Source: Actinomycetaceae bacterium (GTDB lineage Bacteria > Actinomycetota > Actinomycetes > Actinomycetales > Actinomycetaceae). From it: a stretch of DNA of 64,000 nucleotides. The notes beneath the pieces are model-generated. The model saw only the letters and a list, made by a program, of their open reading frames with translations, was not told where the DNA came from and did no database searches. Of the stretch, positions 27,164 through 35,972 are shown in pieces (position 1 is the stretch's first letter; each line of letters begins with the position of its first letter). A program made the translations under genes and the position numbers. The stretch is from positions 248,001 to 312,000 of the forward strand of contig JAUNAP010000002.1 of assembly GCA_030527545.1 (NCBI GenBank), given 5' to 3'.

Positions 27164-27841
27164 GTGAAGAAGACGACGTTGAGCGCAGCGGCAGCCGTCG
27201 CCGCCCTCCTCGCCTGGGCGACACCCGCGAGGGCTGACGATGCGCCGATCGTTGATTGCGAACACCTCACCGCTTCTCAGGGTGCTCTCTTTGAAGCATG
27301 GAAAAACGGTTCGGGCGTCCTTCCTCCGGAGCTCCTGCCCTGCGTCGAGGAAGATAACACGAACGAGACAGCCTCCCCGCCGGCCTCTCCCGCTCCAAGC
27401 CCGACCACTCCGGCACCGACCCAGACCGCACCACCCGAACAGCCCCACAATTCCGTCGACGAGATGATCGAGGATTCGGCGCGCGCCGATCAGCTTGCCG
27501 AACAGCGCTATCGCGAGGAAGCGCGTCGGCGTTCACGCGATCCCGGCGCGACGCGCGGGCCCGCGGACCTGCCCGAACGCACGTCCCCCAGCGCGCCACC
27601 GAGCGTCCCATCCGAGCCGGCCACGCCCACAACGTCGCCGACTGCCACCCCCTCGTCGCAGCCGGAAGAGACGCGACGCAGCGAGGATGTCCATGCCGCG
27701 ACGCGGTCGACAACACGTACGCAGGCCGGTTCTGGGCCCCTCATCCCGGCCGCCGCGGGCATCGCGGGTGCTCTGCTCGCGGGCGCGATTGGCACGCTCG
27801 CTCTCGCGCGAAAGTCCCGCGAGGCGAAGGAATCAGCCTAG
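27164..27841 (+). CDS. secreted Pro/Thr-rich protein with C-terminal membrane anchor
   Basis: This 225-residue protein starts at GTG 27164 after GTAAAGGAGG. It has a signal peptide (MKKTTLSAAAAVAALLAWAT, then PARA before DD). A ~40-residue N-terminal region has two cysteines (DCEH and LPCVE), probably disulphide-bonded. About 130 residues follow, rich in Pro, Thr, Ser and Arg/Glu, with a charged coiled-coil-like stretch (EMIEDSARADQLAEQRY). A C-terminal hydrophobic helix (~198-215) and basic tail end the protein. There is no LPXTG, so I infer membrane anchoring rather than sortase attachment. Its end overlaps the convergent esterase gene by nine bases. Function unknown. Confidence 0.7.
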   Translation: MKKTTLSAAAAVAALLAWATPARADDAPIVDCEHLTASQGALFEAWKNGSGVLPPELLPCVEEDNTNETASPPASPAPSPTTPAPTQTAPPEQPHNSVDEMIEDSARADQLAEQRYREEARRRSRDPGATRGPADLPERTSPSAPPSVPSEPATPTTSPTATPSSQPEETRRSEDVHAATRSTTRTQAGSGPLIPAAAGIAGALLAGAIGTLALARKSREAKESA

Positions 27842-28672
27842 GCACAGGCCCTCGTGGCTGAGCCACGCGAAGAACTCTGCGGCTGCCGGAGTCCAGAACT
27901 CCCAGTCGTGGTCGCCCTCCCATTCGCGATAGGTGAGGTCGACTCCGCATTCCGCGGCCACCTCGAGGAATCGCCTCGACTGGGGGAGGACGTGATCCGA
28001 GCTGCCGCACGCGGCCCACAGCTTCGGCAAGAGAGTGCCGTCGGCACTTCCGGCCCTCAGCAGAGCGAGGAGATCGACGTCGCTACCGGCAATGTTGTCG
28101 GTGACGAACGCTCCGCGATACAGCTCCGCTCGGCGGGGCCTGTTGTAGGCCGACGCGATGTCGAGCACGCCGGAGAGGGAACCTGCCGCGGCGTAGAGCT
28201 GCGGATGGGTCAAGGCGGCGTGGAATGCCCCGTACCCGCCCGCGCTCAAACCGGCAATGATCGCGCTTCCGGGCGTGGTGTCGACGCGCACGCAATCCGC
28301 GACCAGCTCGGGTAGTTCAAAGGCCAGAAAGTCGCTCCAGGGCAGTCCCGCATCCCAGTTGAGGTAGAAGGACCGACCGGCCGACATCGAAACGAACGCG
28401 AGGTGTCGTCGGGACGCTTCCCGGTGGAGCACGACGTGGTCCCCCCACGTCCGATGATTCCCGCTCGTGCCGTGAAGGAGATAGCACACCCGCGGTGCAT
28501 CGGCGCGTTCCCCCACGACCTTCCTGCTGCTGCCGGTCGCCTCCTCGGCCTTGAGCGATGCCGCCGAGGGGGCCGCAGAGAAGGAACGGGAAGGCCCGTC
28601 GGGCATGACCACAGTGAAGTCGATACTTTGCCCAAGGAGCTGCGAACGCGTCGAAATCGTGAGTCGAGCCAT
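27833..28672 (-). CDS. esterase (esterase D/FrmB-like alpha/beta-hydrolase)
   Basis: This 279-residue protein resembles the esterase/tributyrinase family: CYLLHGTSGNHRTW gives the oxyanion loop, the nucleophile serine is in IIAGLSAGGYGAFHAAL, an aspartate is likely in the CGSSDHVLPQSR loop, and His lies in WEGDHDWEFW near the end. No signal peptide. A TAGACT -10 six bases before ATG 28672 overlaps the stop of the aminopeptidase gene upstream, so it may have its own promoter. It ends convergently with the secreted Pro/Thr-rich protein gene. The substrate (S-formylglutathione, acetyl or acyl esters) is not known. Confidence 0.8.
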   Translation of the reverse strand: MARLTISTRSQLLGQSIDFTVVMPDGPSRSFSAAPSAASLKAEEATGSSRKVVGERADAPRVCYLLHGTSGNHRTWGDHVVLHREASRRHLAFVSMSAGRSFYLNWDAGLPWSDFLAFELPELVADCVRVDTTPGSAIIAGLSAGGYGAFHAALTHPQLYAAAGSLSGVLDIASAYNRPRRAELYRGAFVTDNIAGSDVDLLALLRAGSADGTLLPKLWAACGSSDHVLPQSRRFLEVAAECGVDLTYREWEGDHDWEFWTPAAAEFFAWLSHEGLCLG

Positions 28673-28678
28673 GTCCTT

Positions 28679-28684
28679 AGTCTA
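28679..28684 (-). promoter_or_regulatory. -10 element of the esterase gene (leaderless layout)
   Basis: Minus-strand TAGACT, six bases (AAGGAC), then ATG 28672. The hexamer includes the TAG stop of the M18 gene. AAGGA immediately before ATG is too close to act as an ordinary ribosome site. Confidence 0.5.
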
Positions 28685-29974
28685 GGAACCCAACGGAGCG
28701 AGCGTTGCGAAAGCGGACATCGCCTTGCTCATGGCCTCATGATCGGCGACGTGAGAAAGCTCGCGGGCCGAATGCATCGACAAGATAGGCGCACCCACGT
28801 CGATCGTACGGATCCCCAGGCGGGTTGCCGTCAAGGGAGCGATCGTCGACCCGCACGCGACGGCATTGTTCGATACGAACACCTGGTGATCGACGCCCGC
28901 GGCCTCGCATGCGGCCTTCCACACGGCCGCTCCGGGCGCGTCCGTTGCGTAACGCTGGTTGGCGTTGACTTTGAGGACGGGGCCACCCCCGGCCAGCGGC
29001 CAGTGCTCGGGCTCGTGCCGGTCCTCATAGTTGGGGTGGACGGCGTGCGCGACGTCCGCCGACAGGCACAGCGACGAGGCGACAAAGCGGCGAAACACCG
29101 AGCGGGCGCACCCGTAGGGTTCGGCGAGACGCTCGAGCACCTCCTCCATAAGCGGCCCCGCCGCCCCGACGGTCGTCCCAGATCCAACCTCCTCGTGGCC
29201 GAAAGCCACGAAGACGACGGCGTGATCGGGGCGTTCGCGGGCCGCTTCGATGAGGGCGCGAATGCCGGCATAAACCGAGACGAGGTTGTCTTGGCGGCCA
29301 CTTGCCACGAGGGTGCCCGCCCGGCCGATGAGCCCCGCCGGCTGAGCATCGGCGAGGCACACGTCCCAGGCTGCGACCTCGCGCCGGGCCAATCCGGCGT
29401 GGGCGGCAAGGTAGTCGATGACGTCGGCGTCCTCGCCCACGGTCCAGATCGGACGTAGGTGGCGTTGGGGGTCGAGGGTGAGGCCCTGGCGCTGGTCCCG
29501 ATCGAGATGAATGGCGAGTTGAGGGATCCGGGCTACCGCCGGGGTTGAGACGAGGCGGATACTCCCGTCTGTCGAGACGACACGGCCCGCAAGTCGCAGA
29601 TCGCGGTCGAGCCACGAGTTCGGCAGCATCCCGCCGTAAACCTCGACGTTGAGTTGGCCCCACCCCGAGCGGTGGCGCGACGATGCGTGCGGCTTGAGCA
29701 TAAACGTCGGCGAATCCGTGTGGGCGCCGATGATGTGGGCGCGGGGCACGTCCATCCGCTCGGGCAGCCACCAGGCGACGATGGCGCTGTCCTTGACCAT
29801 GACGTAGCCGCCCGTGTCCTGAGGCCACGTTTGCTTGCAGGCCACGGGAGTGAACCCCGCGTCGACGAGTAGAGATTTCGCCCCCGCCGCGGCGTGATAC
29901 GGCGAGGGCGAAGAATCGAGGAAGCGAACAAGATCGGCGGTAAAAGACGAGGTGGAAGGAGTATCCGGGCTCAT
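28682..29974 (-). CDS. M18 family aminopeptidase
   Basis: This 430-residue cytosolic metallo-aminopeptidase belongs to the aspartyl-aminopeptidase family, with two active-site metals. Visible motifs are FLDSSPSPYHAAA at the N terminus, IIGAHTDSPTFMLKPH (metal His and Asp), VAFGHEEVGSGTTVGAAGP (the Glu-Glu pair), SADVAHAVHPNY with the third metal ligand, and PILSMHSARELSHVAD with the last His. The start is ATG 29974; a longer open frame upstream runs through the GNAT gene and is not coding. A TATCAT -10 lies six bases before the start. Length matches the family (~430). Confidence 0.93.
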   Translation of the reverse strand: MSPDTPSTSSFTADLVRFLDSSPSPYHAAAGAKSLLVDAGFTPVACKQTWPQDTGGYVMVKDSAIVAWWLPERMDVPRAHIIGAHTDSPTFMLKPHASSRHRSGWGQLNVEVYGGMLPNSWLDRDLRLAGRVVSTDGSIRLVSTPAVARIPQLAIHLDRDQRQGLTLDPQRHLRPIWTVGEDADVIDYLAAHAGLARREVAAWDVCLADAQPAGLIGRAGTLVASGRQDNLVSVYAGIRALIEAARERPDHAVVFVAFGHEEVGSGTTVGAAGPLMEEVLERLAEPYGCARSVFRRFVASSLCLSADVAHAVHPNYEDRHEPEHWPLAGGGPVLKVNANQRYATDAPGAAVWKAACEAAGVDHQVFVSNNAVACGSTIAPLTATRLGIRTIDVGAPILSMHSARELSHVADHEAMSKAMSAFATLAPLGS

Positions 29975-29980
29975 ACCGCC

Positions 29981-29986
29981 ATGATA
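29981..29986 (-). promoter_or_regulatory. -10 element of the M18 aminopeptidase (leaderless layout)
   Basis: Minus-strand TATCAT, six bases (GGCGGT), ATG 29974. TATCAT is the best match to the -10 consensus among the leaderless candidates in the window. Confidence 0.55.
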
Positions 29987-29993
29987 GGTCCTT

Positions 29994-30425
29994 CTAGCCG
30001 GCGAACCGATAGACGTTCGTTTCGCGCAGTTCGAAACCGCACCTGCGGTAGAGACGATTAGCGGCCTCGCGCGAGGGACGCGAGGTGAGGTCGATTGTCT
30101 TGGCGCCGATTTCTTGCGCGAAGGTGCACGCCGCCTCGACGAGTGCTGCTCCGGCGCCTTGGCCCCGGGCGGCTTCGTCGACGACGACGTCCTCAACCCA
30201 GGCGCGCTTGCCGGTGGGGATGACGAAGGTCGCCAGCGAGAGCATGCCGAGGATAGGGCCTGAGTCCTCGGTACGGAAGGCGAAGAGGTGAACTCCCTCT
30301 TGGGCGAGGAAAGCCTCCACGTCGGCTCGCGTGAGGGGTGCTGCCGACGAGGACAACTGGGGGATGAGGCGATCCATGGCATCCAACAATTCGTCAGACA
30401 TCTTGGTGATGCGGGTAACACTCAT
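29994..30425 (-). CDS. GNAT family N-acetyltransferase
   Basis: This 143-residue protein has the acetyl-CoA-binding fold: strand WVEDVVVDEAARGQGAGAAL contains the R/Q-x-x-G-x-G/A pyrophosphate loop, and YRRCGFELRETNVYRF is the usual last strand. The substrate is unknown. I chose ATG 30425 (MSVTRITKM), which has TAGGAT seven bases upstream; ATG 30434 is three codons longer. The further N-terminal residues in the open frame overlap the divergent ABC gene promoter and are unlikely to be translated. Confidence 0.82.
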   Translation of the reverse strand: MSVTRITKMSDELLDAMDRLIPQLSSSAAPLTRADVEAFLAQEGVHLFAFRTEDSGPILGMLSLATFVIPTGKRAWVEDVVVDEAARGQGAGAALVEAACTFAQEIGAKTIDLTSRPSREAANRLYRRCGFELRETNVYRFAG

Positions 30426-30432
30426 GGACTCC

Positions 30433-30438
30433 ATCCTA
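30433..30438 (-). promoter_or_regulatory. -10 element of the GNAT gene
   Basis: Minus-strand TAGGAT, seven bases (GGAGTCC), ATG 30425. GGAG could instead be a ribosome site, but only three bases from ATG it is poorly placed. Confidence 0.4.
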
Positions 30439-30514
30439 GGGGGCCGTTCGGTGCGAGGGAAGAAAAGACACTCAGCGGCTAAAATGTGAGGATTGTCGAA
30501 AATCAGGAGGCGCC

Positions 30515-32233
30515 GTGCTGTGGACAATGACGCGTGAGTATGTGCGGGGGCGTGTCGTCGCCTTAGCTGGCATCGTGGTCCTCCAGCTCATCCAGACCCT
30601 CTCGTCGCTTTTCCTGCCCTCCCTCAATGCTCGCATCATCGACGAGGGCATCTCCGCCGGCAATCTGGCGCTCATCTGGCGCATCGGCTTCGTCATGGTG
30701 GCGGTGGCGGCGGTGCAGGCGCTCTGCTCGGCGGGTGCGATCTTCCTCGCCGCACGCACCGCAATGGGGCAGGGGCAGTGGCTACGTGAACGCGTGTTCC
30801 GTCACGTCCAGGCCTTCTCCTCGGCCGACATGCGCGCTTTCGGGGCGCCCTCGCTCATCACGAGGTGTACAAACGACGTCCAGCAGATCCAGATGGTCGT
30901 TTTCCTCATCTACGAGATCATGCTCGTGGCGCCCCTCATGGGAATCGGCGGTGTCGTCATGGCGGTGCGCGAAGACGTGCCCCTGTCGGGGCTCCTCCTC
31001 GTTGTCGTGCCCGTCTTGGCGGTGAGCGTCGGCATCATCATGGCCCGGCTTTCGCCGCGGTTCAAAGCCCAGCAAAAGGCCATCGACGCGCTCACGGATA
31101 TCTTCCGCTCGCAGCTGGCGGGTGTGCGGGTCATCCGCGCCTTCCGCCGCCAAGGAACCGAGCGGCGACGCTACGGGGAAGCGAACGAGCGTCTGCGAGG
31201 CATCGCTTTGTCGATCGGCGCTCTCTTTGCTCTCATGTTCCCCGTTGTCCAGCTCATCGTCACCTTCTCCCAGGTGGCGGTCGTGTGGGTTGGCGCGGGC
31301 CGCATCGAGGCCGGGGCGATGGACGTCGGCTCGCTGACTGCCTTCCTCAACTACCTCATCCTCATCCTCATGTCGGTCATGATGGGATCCTTCGTCTTCA
31401 CGATGATTCCCCGCGCACAGGTGTGCGCGCAGCGCATCGGAGACGTCCTCGCCCACGAGCCCACGGTGGAGGGAGGAACGCGTCATGTTCACGGGCCGCT
31501 GCGTGTGCGACTCGAAGGGGCCGAGGTGCGTTACGGTGACGCGGCCAAGCCTGTCCTGGCAGCCCTCGACCTCGAATTCAAGCCGGGGGAGACGACCGCG
31601 ATCATTGGTTCGACGGGATCGGGCAAGTCGACGCTCGTCTCACTCTTACCCCGGCTTCGCGACCCATCCTCGGGTCGGGTGAGTGTCAATGGGGAGGATG
31701 CGCGCGAGGTCGATCTCGACGAGCTGCGCCGACGTATCGCCTACGTGCCCCAACGCGCCTACCTGTTCTCGGGCACCATTGCGCAGACCGTGGCCGCCTC
31801 CGAGCCCGCCGAGCCACTAAGGGTCTGGCGGGCCCTTCGGGCTGCCCAGGCCGAGGATTTTGTTCGCGATCTGCCACAAGGTATCGACACGCGCGTTGAA
31901 GCGGGCGGAAGCAATTTTTCCGGCGGGCAGAGGCAGCGCCTCGCGATCGCTCGCGCCCTCTATCGCATGGCCGACCTTTACGTGTTCGACGATGCGTTTT
32001 CCGCTCTCGACTATGCCACGGATGCCGCTTTGCGCTCAGGGCTGCGTGACCACGTCGGCCCCGATGCCGCGGTCGTTATCGTCGCCCAGCGCATCGCCAC
32101 GATCAGGCACGCCTCGACCATCGTCGTCCTCGAACACGGACGTGTCGTCGGCCGCGGCAACCACGACCAACTCGTCGCCTCGTGTGAGACCTACCGTGAA
32201 ATCGTTCGCTCCCAGACCGAGGAGGCAGCATGA
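30515..32233 (+). CDS. ABC exporter half-transporter, degenerate-NBD subunit
   Basis: This 572-residue protein has a six-helix membrane domain (~1-310) followed by an ATPase domain: Walker A GSTGSGKST, signature FSGGQRQR, Walker B LYVFDDAFSALD. The catalytic glutamate after Walker B is replaced by Asp (FDD), so this subunit's own Walker site should hydrolyse ATP poorly. It starts at GTG 30515 (CAGGAGGC upstream) and ends in an ATGA overlap with the next half-transporter. Together they form a heterodimeric exporter of the TmrAB/BmrCD/TM287-288 type. The cargo is unknown; lipid or drug export is usual for such pairs. Confidence 0.9.
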   Translation: MLWTMTREYVRGRVVALAGIVVLQLIQTLSSLFLPSLNARIIDEGISAGNLALIWRIGFVMVAVAAVQALCSAGAIFLAARTAMGQGQWLRERVFRHVQAFSSADMRAFGAPSLITRCTNDVQQIQMVVFLIYEIMLVAPLMGIGGVVMAVREDVPLSGLLLVVVPVLAVSVGIIMARLSPRFKAQQKAIDALTDIFRSQLAGVRVIRAFRRQGTERRRYGEANERLRGIALSIGALFALMFPVVQLIVTFSQVAVVWVGAGRIEAGAMDVGSLTAFLNYLILILMSVMMGSFVFTMIPRAQVCAQRIGDVLAHEPTVEGGTRHVHGPLRVRLEGAEVRYGDAAKPVLAALDLEFKPGETTAIIGSTGSGKSTLVSLLPRLRDPSSGRVSVNGEDAREVDLDELRRRIAYVPQRAYLFSGTIAQTVAASEPAEPLRVWRALRAAQAEDFVRDLPQGIDTRVEAGGSNFSGGQRQRLAIARALYRMADLYVFDDAFSALDYATDAALRSGLRDHVGPDAAVVIVAQRIATIRHASTIVVLEHGRVVGRGNHDQLVASCETYREIVRSQTEEAA

Positions 32234-34131
32234 GACGCGGAGTCGACCCCACGGCCACCGCACGCAATACTCGGGCGAGTCTGCGCGAGCTCGTCCGTTG
32301 GCTGCGTCCCGAGCGCTGGCGGATCGCAGGAGCCCTGGTCCTCACCGCCGTCTCAGTCGCCGCCTCCGTGTCGGGGCCCGCGCTTCTTGGGCGTGCCACT
32401 GACACGATCTATGCGGGGGTGCTCTCGCACCGTGCGGCCCGCTACGCCCCGGAGGGGATGGACATGGCGAGGGCGTCTGGCGTGGTCCGTCGGGCGGGTC
32501 ACGAGACCCTTGCCGACCTCATGAATCATGCCACCGGCAGGGTCGGTGAGGGCGTCGACTGGCAGCATCTGGTCGCCGTCCTTTCGGCGGTTGCGGCCGT
32601 TTATGTCCTTGCCGCTGTGTGTTTGTGGTCGGGCGGGCTTCTCGTGCGCACGGCCGTACACAACACGGGGCTTGAGATGCGCAAGGCCGCCCAGGAAAAG
32701 ATCGACCGTTTGCCGCTGTCCTATCTCGATCGGCATGCGCGTGGCGACCTCCTTTCGCGCGTGACTAACGACGTCGACAACGTCACCCAAACGCTTTTGC
32801 AGACTCTGTCGCAGTTCTTCTCGGCTGTTTTGCAGACCGTGGGCATCCTCGCGATGATGATCTATCTGTCGTGGATGCTCTCACTGGCAGCCCTCGCCAT
32901 CGTGCCGGTGACGGGTGTGGCCGCCGCGATTCTCATGCGTCGCGCCAAGCCGCATTTTGGCAAGCAGTGGCGTGCCACGGGTGAGCTGACGGCAACGGTA
33001 GAGGAGGCCTTCACGGGCCAGGAGGTTGCTCTGCTCTACGGTCTCGACGCACGCTTCGACCGCCAGTTCGATCGCGACAACGAGGAGCTTTACGAGGCGA
33101 GCTTTAAGGCCCAGTTCTTCTCCGGGCTCATGCAACCCGCCATGAACGCCCTGTCCAATCTGTCCTACGTCATCGTGGCGGTGGCGGGGGCCTACCTCGT
33201 CCTCACAGGCCGGCTTTCTTTGGGGTCTGTCCAGGCGTTCATTCAATATTCGCGTCAGTTCACCCAGCCGTTGTCGACGCTGGCGAGTATCGCCAATCTC
33301 GCCCAATCGGGCGCGGCGAGTGCGGAGAGGATTTTCGATCTCCTGGCTGCCGTCGAGATGGATGATGAGGTCGACAGCGGTGAGGAGCCTCGTGGGGCGT
33401 CGGTGTCGATAGAGCACGTGAGCTTTGGCTACGAACCGGGATCGCCTGTCATCACGGATTTCAGTCTCGATGTCGCCCCGGGCCAGATGGTTGCCATCGT
33501 CGGACCTACGGGCGCGGGCAAGACGACGCTCGTCAATCTGCTCATGCGTTTCTACGAGATCGATGCCGGTCGCATCCGCATCGGTGGTGTCGATATCGCC
33601 ACGATGTCGAAGGATAGCTTGCGTTCGCGCTTTGGCATGGTTTTGCAAGACACGTGGCTCCTTCCCGACACGATCTGGGCCAACATCGCCTACGGGCGCG
33701 AGGGGGCCAGTGAGGACGACATTCGTCGGGCGGGGCGCGCCAGTGGGGTCGAGGCGTTCGTCGAGGGCATGCCCGAGGGGTATAACACCGTCGTGGCTGA
33801 CGATGCAGGGCGCCTGTCGGCCGGGCAGAAGCAGCTCGTCACGATCGCGCGGGCCTTCCTCGCCGACCCGCAGATCCTCATCCTCGACGAGGCCACCTCG
33901 AGTGTGGATACTCGCACGGAGCGTCTCGTGCAAGAGGCGATGGCGACGCTGCGGCAGGGGCGCACGAGCTTCGTCATCGCCCACAGGCTGTCGACCATCC
34001 GCGACGCCGATCGCATCGTCGTTATGGAAAACGGCGACGTCGTCGAGTCGGGCACCCACGAGGAGCTCCTGGCGGCTCGGGGCGCCTACGCGCGTCTCTA
34101 CGAGGCCCAGTTTGCGGCCGGTGCCGACTAG
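32230..34131 (+). CDS. ABC exporter half-transporter, catalytic-NBD subunit
   Basis: This 633-residue partner of the preceding gene has an N-terminal extension and an extracytoplasmic insert (~60-115, APEGMDMARA region), six membrane helices and an ATPase domain with Walker A GPTGAGKTT, signature LSAGQKQL and Walker B ILILDEATSSVD with the catalytic Glu intact. Its signature differs from LSGGQ (Ala for the first Gly). The degenerate site would thus pair subunit 1's Walker motifs with this altered signature, and the consensus site would pair these Walker motifs with FSGGQ. ATG 32230 overlaps the upstream stop. Confidence 0.9.
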   Translation: MRRGVDPTATARNTRASLRELVRWLRPERWRIAGALVLTAVSVAASVSGPALLGRATDTIYAGVLSHRAARYAPEGMDMARASGVVRRAGHETLADLMNHATGRVGEGVDWQHLVAVLSAVAAVYVLAAVCLWSGGLLVRTAVHNTGLEMRKAAQEKIDRLPLSYLDRHARGDLLSRVTNDVDNVTQTLLQTLSQFFSAVLQTVGILAMMIYLSWMLSLAALAIVPVTGVAAAILMRRAKPHFGKQWRATGELTATVEEAFTGQEVALLYGLDARFDRQFDRDNEELYEASFKAQFFSGLMQPAMNALSNLSYVIVAVAGAYLVLTGRLSLGSVQAFIQYSRQFTQPLSTLASIANLAQSGAASAERIFDLLAAVEMDDEVDSGEEPRGASVSIEHVSFGYEPGSPVITDFSLDVAPGQMVAIVGPTGAGKTTLVNLLMRFYEIDAGRIRIGGVDIATMSKDSLRSRFGMVLQDTWLLPDTIWANIAYGREGASEDDIRRAGRASGVEAFVEGMPEGYNTVVADDAGRLSAGQKQLVTIARAFLADPQILILDEATSSVDTRTERLVQEAMATLRQGRTSFVIAHRLSTIRDADRIVVMENGDVVESGTHEELLAARGAYARLYEAQFAAGAD

Positions 34132-34601
34132 TCGCGAGCTTGTGGGCCCTGCTCGTGGGCTTGTACGCTCCGCGCCGCCCGACGGGCGAGGACCCAGATG
34201 ATTGCCGAGGTGAGTGCGAGTACGAGGGCGGCGGGGACGGACATGAGCGCGATACCGAGGTTGAGCTGGGCTAGTTCGGCGCTGTTCTCGGGCGCGGTCA
34301 CGAGGGCGACGAGCGGGGGGAACACCCACGATCCCAGCGTCGTGGCGAGCAGAAAAACGCACGCGAGCGTGTGAATGATCCGCATGGCCAGCGGCAGGCG
34401 AGAGCGCCAGGCGTAGACGGTGGAGACGACGGCGGTGAGGGAGCCTCCAAGAAAGAAGACGAGGATAGGCGCGCTGAGGATGAGGGACGGCGGGACGTTC
34501 ATCCAGGCGAACACGAACATGCTTGCGTAGGCGAGGACGAGCAGAATGAGGGGCATGCTTCCCCAGATGGCGCACTGCCTTGCGCGACGCGGATCGATCA
34601 T
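34128..34601 (-). CDS. hypothetical four-helix membrane protein
   Basis: This 157-residue protein has four hydrophobic helices (~12-32, 40-62, 72-95, 115-143) with short loops and a basic, Gln/Arg-rich cytoplasmic tail. I do not recognise a family. ATG 34601 has GGGAGAG upstream. It lies 44 bases downstream of the ROK regulator gene on the same strand and may be cotranscribed. Its stop overlaps that of the ABC exporter gene by four bases, tail to tail. Confidence 0.65.
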   Translation of the reverse strand: MIDPRRARQCAIWGSMPLILLVLAYASMFVFAWMNVPPSLILSAPILVFFLGGSLTAVVSTVYAWRSRLPLAMRIIHTLACVFLLATTLGSWVFPPLVALVTAPENSAELAQLNLGIALMSVPAALVLALTSAIIWVLARRAARSVQAHEQGPQARD

Positions 34602-34645
34602 GGTGGACTTCTCTCCCTCGTGATGTCCTTGCGGATATTCCGAGC

Positions 34646-35872
34646 TTATCCGCGCTTTGGCGTGGGGGTGGGGGATTGGGGATCGCCTGGGGCGCCGTGC
34701 TCACTCCGGCTGGGCTGGGGGAGCGTTGCGAGTTCGAGGGCTCGCAGGCGAGCCTGGGCCAGGGCGGACGCCAGCGCCCCCGTGACCACGATGTCGCCGC
34801 CGAGTCTTGACGTGACGACACGCGGGGTGGGGGCGTGGATGAGGGAGGGAAGGAGGTCGCTCGCCTCGTCGACGAGGTGGGTTGCGTGCGGGGCCACCGC
34901 CCCGCCAACGATGATCAGTTCGGGGCCGTAGAGGGTGCACATGGCGAGCACGTGGGCGATCTCTCGGGCGACGGCCGTGCGCGCCCGACGGGCCCAGGGG
35001 TGGACGTCGTCGGCGAGGATCTGCTCGGGGGTTGACCCGGATGCGGCGCGCCTGGCGTAGGTGCGGGCCCGCTCGAGGAGGCGTGGGCGGATCCCGTCGG
35101 TCCCCATGATTTCCGCAACGTGTGTGAGGACGTGGAGTTCGCCGACGCCACCGAGGCTGCCGCGCACGAGCGTGCCATCGATGACGACGCCGCATCCGAG
35201 GCGGTCGCTGGCCAGAAGCGAGACGTAGGACGCGGCCTCGCGCGCCGCCCCGACGGTGCCTTCGGCGTGGGCGGCTAAGACGGCGTCGTTGTCAACGGCA
35301 ATAATCGGCGCGTAGTGCGCCAGGGCCCGGGTGAGTCCGGGGTTCATGAGGTCCCAAAATTCGTTGATGCCGGTGGGGGAGACGCCGACGCGGTCGACGG
35401 GGGCGGGGACTCCCACACAGATCACCCACGCGCGCGTGCCGGCAAGACCGGCGCGTGCCTGAAGATCTTCGATGGCCTTGCCGAGGTGGGAAATGCGCTC
35501 GCTCGTCGTGGCGGGAGGTTCGAGGTGGCGGGTGAGATCGCCGAGAATCGCGCCACCCAGATCGGCGAGCTGGGCGCGGATGTGGGTCATGCCCGCGTCG
35601 ATGCCGATGACGTAGCCGGCGGCGGCGTTGAGCCGCCAGCGCCGAGAGGGGCGGCCCTTGTGGTAGCCGCTGGTAGCTCGCGCGTTTTCGATCTCGGTGA
35701 CCAGGCCCGTCTCGGCGAGGCGGGTGAGTGCATCGAGTGCGGTCGAACGCGTGAGGCCGGTCGCCTCCATGACGAGGTGTGCCGTGGCGGCCGGCACATC
35801 CCAACAGGCGTCGAGCACGGCGGCGGCCGATGCGGGTAGAGCAGCTGTGGGGCGGACGCGAGACGCGAGCAC
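34646..35872 (-). CDS. ROK family transcriptional regulator
   Basis: This 408-residue protein has an N-terminal winged helix (~12-75; EATGLTRSTALDALTRLAE) followed by a ROK sugar-kinase-like domain: GIDAGMTHIRAQLADLGG, VGVPAPVDR and the GGVGELHVL segment. The typical ROK zinc Cys cluster is not evident. I start it at GTG 35872, which has GAAAGGAG five bases upstream; in-frame ATGs further up have none. It is divergent from a sugar ABC importer and alpha-glucosidase operon, with a palindrome over that operon's -10, so it probably represses that operon until a sugar binds. The C-terminal ~25 residues are Pro/Arg-rich. Confidence 0.88.
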   Translation of the reverse strand: MLASRVRPTAALPASAAAVLDACWDVPAATAHLVMEATGLTRSTALDALTRLAETGLVTEIENARATSGYHKGRPSRRWRLNAAAGYVIGIDAGMTHIRAQLADLGGAILGDLTRHLEPPATTSERISHLGKAIEDLQARAGLAGTRAWVICVGVPAPVDRVGVSPTGINEFWDLMNPGLTRALAHYAPIIAVDNDAVLAAHAEGTVGAAREAASYVSLLASDRLGCGVVIDGTLVRGSLGGVGELHVLTHVAEIMGTDGIRPRLLERARTYARRAASGSTPEQILADDVHPWARRARTAVAREIAHVLAMCTLYGPELIIVGGAVAPHATHLVDEASDLLPSLIHAPTPRVVTSRLGGDIVVTGALASALAQARLRALELATLPQPSRSEHGAPGDPQSPTPTPKRG

Positions 35873-35910
35873 GGTGACTCCTTTCGTGACGACCATCATT
35901 CTATCCACCC

Positions 35911-35947
35911 TTGATTCGACGACTAAATCTATTAGACTGATTAAGTC
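35911..35947 (+). promoter_or_regulatory. promoter and palindromic operator of the sugar importer operon
   Basis: TTGATT (35911-35916), 16 bases, TAGACT (35933-35938). An imperfect 27-bp palindrome (GACTAAATC, nine bases, GATTAAGTC; 35921-35947, one mismatch in nine) covers the -10. It lies between the divergent ROK gene and the importer operon and is the best operator candidate. Confidence 0.6.
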
Positions 35948-35972
35948 TCATCGACAAGGAAAGGACATCGAC

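Noticed and set aside
27164-27841. Sortase-anchored surface protein
   Set aside because: No LPXTG-like motif precedes the C-terminal helix.
30426-30527. Longer N terminus of the GNAT protein
   Set aside because: It would run into the divergent ABC gene start; the shorter start has a well-placed -10.
32881-34908. 675-codon open frame on the minus strand
   Set aside because: It lies antisense to the ABC exporter gene, has Arg/His/Asp-rich composition typical of antisense reading in high-G+C DNA, and shows no domain.
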